From Alphaproteobacteria bacterium (GTDB taxonomy: Bacteria; Pseudomonadota; Alphaproteobacteria; Rickettsiales; JABCZZ01), in assembly GCA_013289445.1 (NCBI GenBank), contig JABCZZ010000021.1:1-28184 (forward strand): a stretch of 28,184 nt of DNA, read 5' to 3'. Positions 25,297 to 28,184 of the stretch are shown piece by piece. Position 1 is the first letter of the stretch. Each line of letters starts with the position of its first letter. A program made the translations under genes and the position numbers. Below the pieces are notes generated by a model that was not told the origin of the DNA, did not search any database, and saw only the letters and a program-made list of their open reading frames with translations.

Positions 25297-25587
25297 TTAC
25301 GTCCTGCGTGTCTGTTTCGCCTGAGCATTGGCTTTATAAACGTAATTGAGAATCTCCGCCACTGCCGCGTACGCCTCGAGCGGGATAATGGTGTCGATAT
25401 CGAGTTTTTCAAGAATTTCCACGAGTGCGGCATCTTCCTGCACATGTATGCCGTGTTCTTCAGCTACTTTTACAATCTGTTCGGCAATGGTTCCTTTGCC
25501 TTTGGCCACCACACGCGGCGCCGGGTCTTTGCCCTTGTCGTATTTAAGCGCCACTGCGAGTGATGGTTTTTGTTTTTCTTCAGCCAT
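25297..25587 (-). CDS. FlhB C-terminal-domain-like protein (FhlB type)
   Basis: The 96-residue product matches the cytoplasmic FlhB C-terminal domain after its NPTH autocleavage site: AVALKYDKGKDPAPRVVAKG, then EHGIHVQEDAALVEILEKL, then LEAYAAVAEILNYVY. There is no membrane part and no NPTH. Stand-alone proteins of this kind are known and can partly replace the FlhB C-terminal domain in substrate switching (described for Salmonella FhlB). The start at 25587 (MAEEKQKPSL) has GGAG 9 bp upstream and overlaps csrA by 8 bp. Full-length flhB is not in the window. Confidence 0.9.
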   Translation of the reverse strand: MAEEKQKPSLAVALKYDKGKDPAPRVVAKGKGTIAEQIVKVAEEHGIHVQEDAALVEILEKLDIDTIIPLEAYAAVAEILNYVYKANAQAKQTRRT

Positions 25588-25831
25588 CTTTGGGCTCCGG
25601 ATCGATGTTGGCGTCGTCAAAATCATTGAGCGCGGCGGCATCCTCCATCGACTGCGACGCGGCGAGGTTCTGCTCTAAAATTTTGTCATGCAATTCCTTG
25701 CGCAGAATGGTGGCTTCCGGCGGAAAATTAAACCCGATCTTGACAGTGCGGCCTTTTATCTCGACCACAGTCAACTCTATCGTATTGTTAATTATGACTG
25801 ATTCGCCAAGCTTACGCGTAAGATATAGCAT
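25580..25831 (-). CDS. csrA: carbon storage regulator CsrA (RNA-binding)
   Basis: The protein starts MLYLTRKLGESVIINNTIEL and keeps the RNA-contacting residues L4 and R44 (TILRKEL). It dimerises through swapped strands and blocks translation at GGA-containing leaders. The core differs from the E. coli form in the APxxVxVHR region (FNFPPEATILR). It is 83 residues long against the usual 61; the extra 22 residues form an acidic tail (MEDAAALNDFDDANIDPEP). AGGGA precedes ATG 25831. It heads the export-gene operon and diverges from flgBC-fliE, so a role in flagellar gene control, as in Bacillus and Caulobacter, is likely. No fliW gene is present in this window. Confidence 0.94.
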   Translation of the reverse strand: MLYLTRKLGESVIINNTIELTVVEIKGRTVKIGFNFPPEATILRKELHDKILEQNLAASQSMEDAAALNDFDDANIDPEPKDG

Positions 25832-25853
25832 GCGGTTTCCCTGTGTGGCAGAA

Positions 25854-25883
25854 ACTATACTACCGGCATGAAATGGGCTACAA
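25854..25883 (-). promoter_or_regulatory. possible csrA operon promoter
   Basis: On the minus strand TTGTAG (25878-25883) and TATAGT (25854-25859) are separated by 18 bp, about 22 bp before the csrA ATG. The facing 65-bp segment toward flgB shows no convincing sigma70 or sigma54 site. Confidence 0.38.
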
Positions 25884-25948
25884 GAGAATTATTCGGCTGG
25901 CGCAAGGACGCATAAAAGAATAAAATGCAGCGAAATCAGGGAGTCCTT

Positions 25949-26362
25949 ATGAGTGCTCAGGCGTTAGGTCTCATGGATATGCTCAAGGCAGAAATGTCTT
26001 ACAGCGCAGAGCGCCAGAAAGTGCTCGCCCAGAATATCGCGAGCATCGACATTCCCGGATACAAAGCGCTGGATCTCAAGCCGCTCGATTTTAAGAACGT
26101 GCTTTCCCTGCAAAATACGCAACTTGGCCTTACCGTCACTTCCGACAAACATTTGAACGGCAGCCATCCGCTCACCGCGCGCTTCAAAAGCGAAGTGGAA
26201 CGCGATCCGTTTGAACGCAATCCCACCGGCGGCACGGTGGTGGTCGAGGAACAGATGATGAAAGTGGCCGACAACGCTACGCATTACCAGATGTCGACGG
26301 GATTGTTTAAAAAGATAAACAATCTCTACCGTGAAGCCCTCGGCCTGCCCGCCATAACCTAA
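25949..26362 (+). CDS. flgB: flagellar proximal rod protein FlgB
   Basis: The 137-residue protein has the rod signature near its N-terminus, QNIASIDIPGYKALDLKPLD (about 30-49). Its C-terminal helix, DNATHYQMSTGLFKKINNLY, packs in the rod core. The start at ATG 25949 (MSAQALGLMD) has AGGGAG 5 bp upstream; an ATG eight codons earlier is less likely. It is exported by the flagellar type III machine and polymerises first with FlgC and FliE. It is followed by flgC after 15 bp. Confidence 0.95.
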   Translation: MSAQALGLMDMLKAEMSYSAERQKVLAQNIASIDIPGYKALDLKPLDFKNVLSLQNTQLGLTVTSDKHLNGSHPLTARFKSEVERDPFERNPTGGTVVVEEQMMKVADNATHYQMSTGLFKKINNLYREALGLPAIT

Positions 26363-26377
26363 GGACTCTAGAAACCT

Positions 26378-26788
26378 ATGACAGGACTTGTTGACGCCTA
26401 TTATATCGCCGGATCCGGCCTGCACGCCGAAGGCGATCGTTTGCGCGTCATTGCCGAGAATGTCGCCAATGTCGATTCTACCGCGCAGACTCCCGGCGGC
26501 ACGCCCTATCAACGCAAGACCATTACCTTCAAAAATGAACTCGACCGCCAGATGGGCATCGAAAAGGTAGCCGTTGCGAGTTACGGGGTCGACAAAAGTC
26601 CGTTTAACAAGAAATTCGAGCCCGGCCATCCGGCAGCGGATGCTCAGGGATACGTGCTGTATCCCAACGTCGACTCCGTGGTCGAGATGGTGGATATGCA
26701 CGAGGCGCAGCGCGCCTACGAAGCCAACGTCAACGTGATCGATGTCTCGCGCAACATGATCGCACAGACGCTGGATTTGTTACATTGA
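26378..26788 (+). CDS. flgC: flagellar proximal rod protein FlgC
   Basis: The 136-residue protein has the rod motif VIAENVANVDSTAQTPGG near residues 24-41, followed by PYQRKTITF. It has the highly conserved C-terminal block YPNVDSVVEMVDMHEAQRAY (95-114) and the terminal helix DVSRNMIAQTLDLL. Length and layout are normal. It forms the proximal rod with FlgB. The closest ribosome-binding site (AAGGA) is about 14 bp from the ATG, which is long, so translation may depend on flgB. Confidence 0.96.
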   Translation: MTGLVDAYYIAGSGLHAEGDRLRVIAENVANVDSTAQTPGGTPYQRKTITFKNELDRQMGIEKVAVASYGVDKSPFNKKFEPGHPAADAQGYVLYPNVDSVVEMVDMHEAQRAYEANVNVIDVSRNMIAQTLDLLH

Positions 26789-26805
26789 TGAAAAGGATCA
26801 GCTAA

Positions 26806-27120
26806 ATGGATGTAAAAGCCGCCGCCGGAGCCTATAATGCGATTGCAGGCATCATGCAGCAAAATCCTGCCACCCCTGCCAGTTCGCAAACCATGTCGAG
26901 CGAGCCGTCCTTTATGGAGCTGGTCAATCATTCGCTGAGCAATGCCGTCGATGCAGGGCACAGCGCCGAGAAAATAAGTTCGCTGGCACTCCTGGGCAAA
27001 GCCGACATCACCGAACTTGCGACCGCCATCAACAGTGCCGAGCTGGCGCTTAACACCGTGACTACGCTCAGCAGTAAAATGATCAGCGCCTATCAGCAGA
27101 TCACCCAGATGGCGATATAA
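26806..27120 (+). CDS. fliE: flagellar hook-basal body protein FliE
   Basis: The 104-residue protein joins the MS ring to the proximal rod. It has the FliE pattern SFMELVNHSLSNAVDAGHSA, then LLGKADITELATAINSAELA and the closing VTTLSSKMISAYQQITQM. AAGGA precedes ATG 26806. In many alphaproteobacteria fliQ, fliR and flhB follow fliE on the same strand; here the next gene is on the other strand after a 102-bp gap. Confidence 0.95.
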   Translation: MDVKAAAGAYNAIAGIMQQNPATPASSQTMSSEPSFMELVNHSLSNAVDAGHSAEKISSLALLGKADITELATAINSAELALNTVTTLSSKMISAYQQITQMAI

Positions 27121-27149
27121 AATCCTTTCCATCATGCATGGCTGCAGTA

Positions 27150-27175
27150 TGATAGCACACACTAGTGTCTTATCA
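27150..27175. repeat. imperfect hairpin in the fliE/kinase convergent gap
   Basis: TGATAGCACAC pairs with GTGTCTTATCA around the loop ACTA, with one mismatch and one G-T pair. It lies 29 bp after fliE and 47 bp after the kinase stop. Neither strand has a following T-run, so it could only serve as a weak two-way terminator. The rest of the 102-bp gap shows nothing else. Confidence 0.4.
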
Positions 27176-27222
27176 GAGGGGCTATGGAATCCGTAGAAGC
27201 GATAGAAGTCGGCAGACAGGCG

Positions 27223-28184
27223 CTATTTGTATTCCTCAAGGTTGCTGCCTTCCTTACTCGTGACATACACATAGCCGCCCGTCTGTTTGACGATGCCGTA
27301 AACGGTCGCAAGGCCCAGACCTGTGCCGGAGCCGACTTCCTTAGTCGAGAAAAAGGGCTCAAAGATTTTCTGCAGCAGATCGCGCGGAATACCAGTGCCG
27401 GTATCGATCATCTGCACCAGCACGTAATCCCCGGGCACAATGGCTTCATCTTCCACTGGCGGGATGAGATCGCGTCCAATCGGATTTGCCTCGTCAATGG
27501 TTACATGGCTGGTTTGAATGGTGAGTTTGCCGCCGCTAGCCATGGCATCACGGGCGTTGACGGCGAGGTTGATGAACACCTGTTCCAGCTGACCCTGATC
27601 GGCTTTGACCATGCCCAGATCATGGCCATGAATCATTTTAAGCTCGATATTCTCACCAATCAGGCGGCGCACCAGGTTAGAGAGCTCGGCCAGCACGTCG
27701 GTGATGTCAAGCATCTTGGGCTGCAATGTCTGGCGTCTGGAAAATGCAAGGAGCTGGCGTACAAGATTGGCAGCACGGTTGGCATTTTGTTTAACCTGCA
27801 TGATGTCGGCAAACGATTGATCGCCAGCCGGATGGCGCATGAGCAGCAGGTCGCAAAAGCCAATCATGGCGGTCAGCAGATTATTGAAATCGTGCGCAAC
27901 ACCGCCTGCCAGCTGGCCTACTGCCTGCATTTTCTGCGAATGGGCAAAACGCTGCTCAAGATTTTTCTGTTCACTGGTATCAATAAGCTGGACAATCAGG
28001 TGAGGCTCCCCGCCAGCAAGACGGCTGATGTAGAGCGATGCCGGGATCGTTCCGTCGGTTGCAAGCGTGATTTCAAGCGGCTGTTTCTCCGGCATCTGGC
28101 CGCTGCTGACTTTATCGAGCAGCGCCTTGACGTCTTTGCGGTGTTCCTGCCCTACCATATCGAGGAAGGCCCATCCTGCTTCGC
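27223..28184 (-). CDS. cckA: CckA-like histidine kinase, open at the right edge and truncated at its C-terminus
   Basis: The frame is open to the right edge, so the N-terminus is missing; about 320 residues are visible. They cover the end of a PAS domain ([18 protein letters not shown]), the CckA-type HisKA region ([20 protein letters not shown], then [20 protein letters not shown]) and the ATPase domain with [25 protein letters not shown] and [18 protein letters not shown]. The protein then ends [11 protein letters not shown]. The last strand of the ATPase fold (usually GTTFxIYLP) and the receiver domain of CckA are absent. CckA phosphorylates ChpT, which feeds CtrA; without the receiver this relay could not work in the usual way. 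It may be a broken copy or a rearranged gene end. Confidence 0.88.
   Translation of the reverse strand, partial: EAGWAFLDMVGQEHRKDVKALLDKVSSGQMPEKQPLEITLATDGTIPASLYISRLAGGEPHLIVQLIDTSEQKNLEQRFAHSQKMQAVGQLAGGVAHDFNNLLTAMIGFCDLLLMRHPAGDQSFADIMQVKQNANRAANLVRQLLAFSRRQTLQPKMLDITDVLAELSNLVRRLIGENIELKMIHGHDLGMVKADQGQLEQVFINLAVNARDAMASGGKLTIQTSHVTIDEANPIGRDLIPPVEDEAIVPGDYVLVQMIDTGTGIPRDLLQKIFEPFFSTKEVGSGTGLGLATVYGIVKQTGGYVYVTSKEGSNLEEYK

Noticed and set aside
25895..25925. Possible sigma54 promoter before flgB (TGGCGC...CGCA)
   Set aside because: The GG-to-GC spacing is 9 bases instead of 10, and the -12 element lacks TTGC.
27120..27260. Idea that a simple frameshift hides the CckA receiver domain
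   Set aside because: I read the other two frames after SKEG; neither gives the GTTFxIYLP strand, and only about 100 bp remain before fliE, too little for a receiver.
1..28184. CRISPR arrays, insertion sequences, tRNA or rRNA genes
   Set aside because: I saw no regularly spaced repeats, no transposase or terminal repeats, and no tRNA cloverleaf or rRNA-like stretch. Intergenic space is very small.

Overview
The window looks like chromosomal DNA of a flagellated alphaproteobacterium. The pointers are a CckA-type kinase, a PdhS/DivJ-like histidine kinase, a COQ9-family ubiquinone factor, a nine-cysteine 7Fe ferredoxin, a surE-pcm pair, a CsrA gene beside flagellar genes, and a pyruvate dehydrogenase (PDH) cluster in which E1-beta has no N-terminal lipoyl domain. 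That last trait is known from Rickettsia and mitochondria and differs from the Rhizobium/Caulobacter type, so an order near Rickettsiales or Holosporales, or another early-branching lineage, is possible; this is an inference. Coding density is very high, many neighbours overlap by 4 bp (ATGA), and most GC values I counted by eye fall between about 45 and 60 %.

Layout. 1-1423: a truncated membrane-protein gene at the left edge, a small two-helix membrane protein, and an unrecognised protein with two HTH-like halves. 1432-3379 (minus): Nfu, then the coupled mazG-coaD pair. 3474-3812 (plus): fdxA. 3945-7931 (minus): tatC-serS-unknown-surE-pcm, one tightly coupled operon, preceded by a Bax-inhibitor-1 family gene with its own promoter and a clear intrinsic terminator. 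8953-12970 (plus): rpmI-rplT-pheS-pheT from a strong sigma70-like promoter. 12954-14503 (minus): purE-purK. 14504-14881: an AT-rich divergent intergenic region with a perfect DnaA box. 14882-16762 (plus): a soluble PAS histidine kinase and COQ9. 16764-18437 (minus): a type IV pilin-like N-terminus fused to an NHL-like beta-propeller. 18474-23547 (minus): pdhA, a small secreted unknown, pdhB, pdhC and lpd. 23670-25831 (minus): csrA, an FlhB-C-like gene, an unknown, fliO, fliP and a small membrane protein. 25949-27120 (plus): flgB-flgC-fliE, diverging from csrA. 27223-28184 (minus): a CckA-like kinase cut by the right edge at its N-terminus and ending abnormally early at its C-terminus.

The window is mostly housekeeping: translation (serS, pheST, L35, L20), purine synthesis, cofactor and Fe-S work (coaD, nfu, fdxA), protein repair and export (pcm, tatC) and central carbon entry (PDH). 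Around these lie two halves of an early flagellar set: the export-apparatus operon headed by csrA, and the rod/MS-ring junction genes flgB, flgC and fliE. I see no mobile element, CRISPR array, tRNA or rRNA. The most unusual items are the pilin-NHL fusion, the truncated CckA at a rearranged flagellar junction, the secreted protein inside the PDH operon, the AT-rich region with DnaA- and CtrA-like sites, and the AT-rich blocks inside serS.
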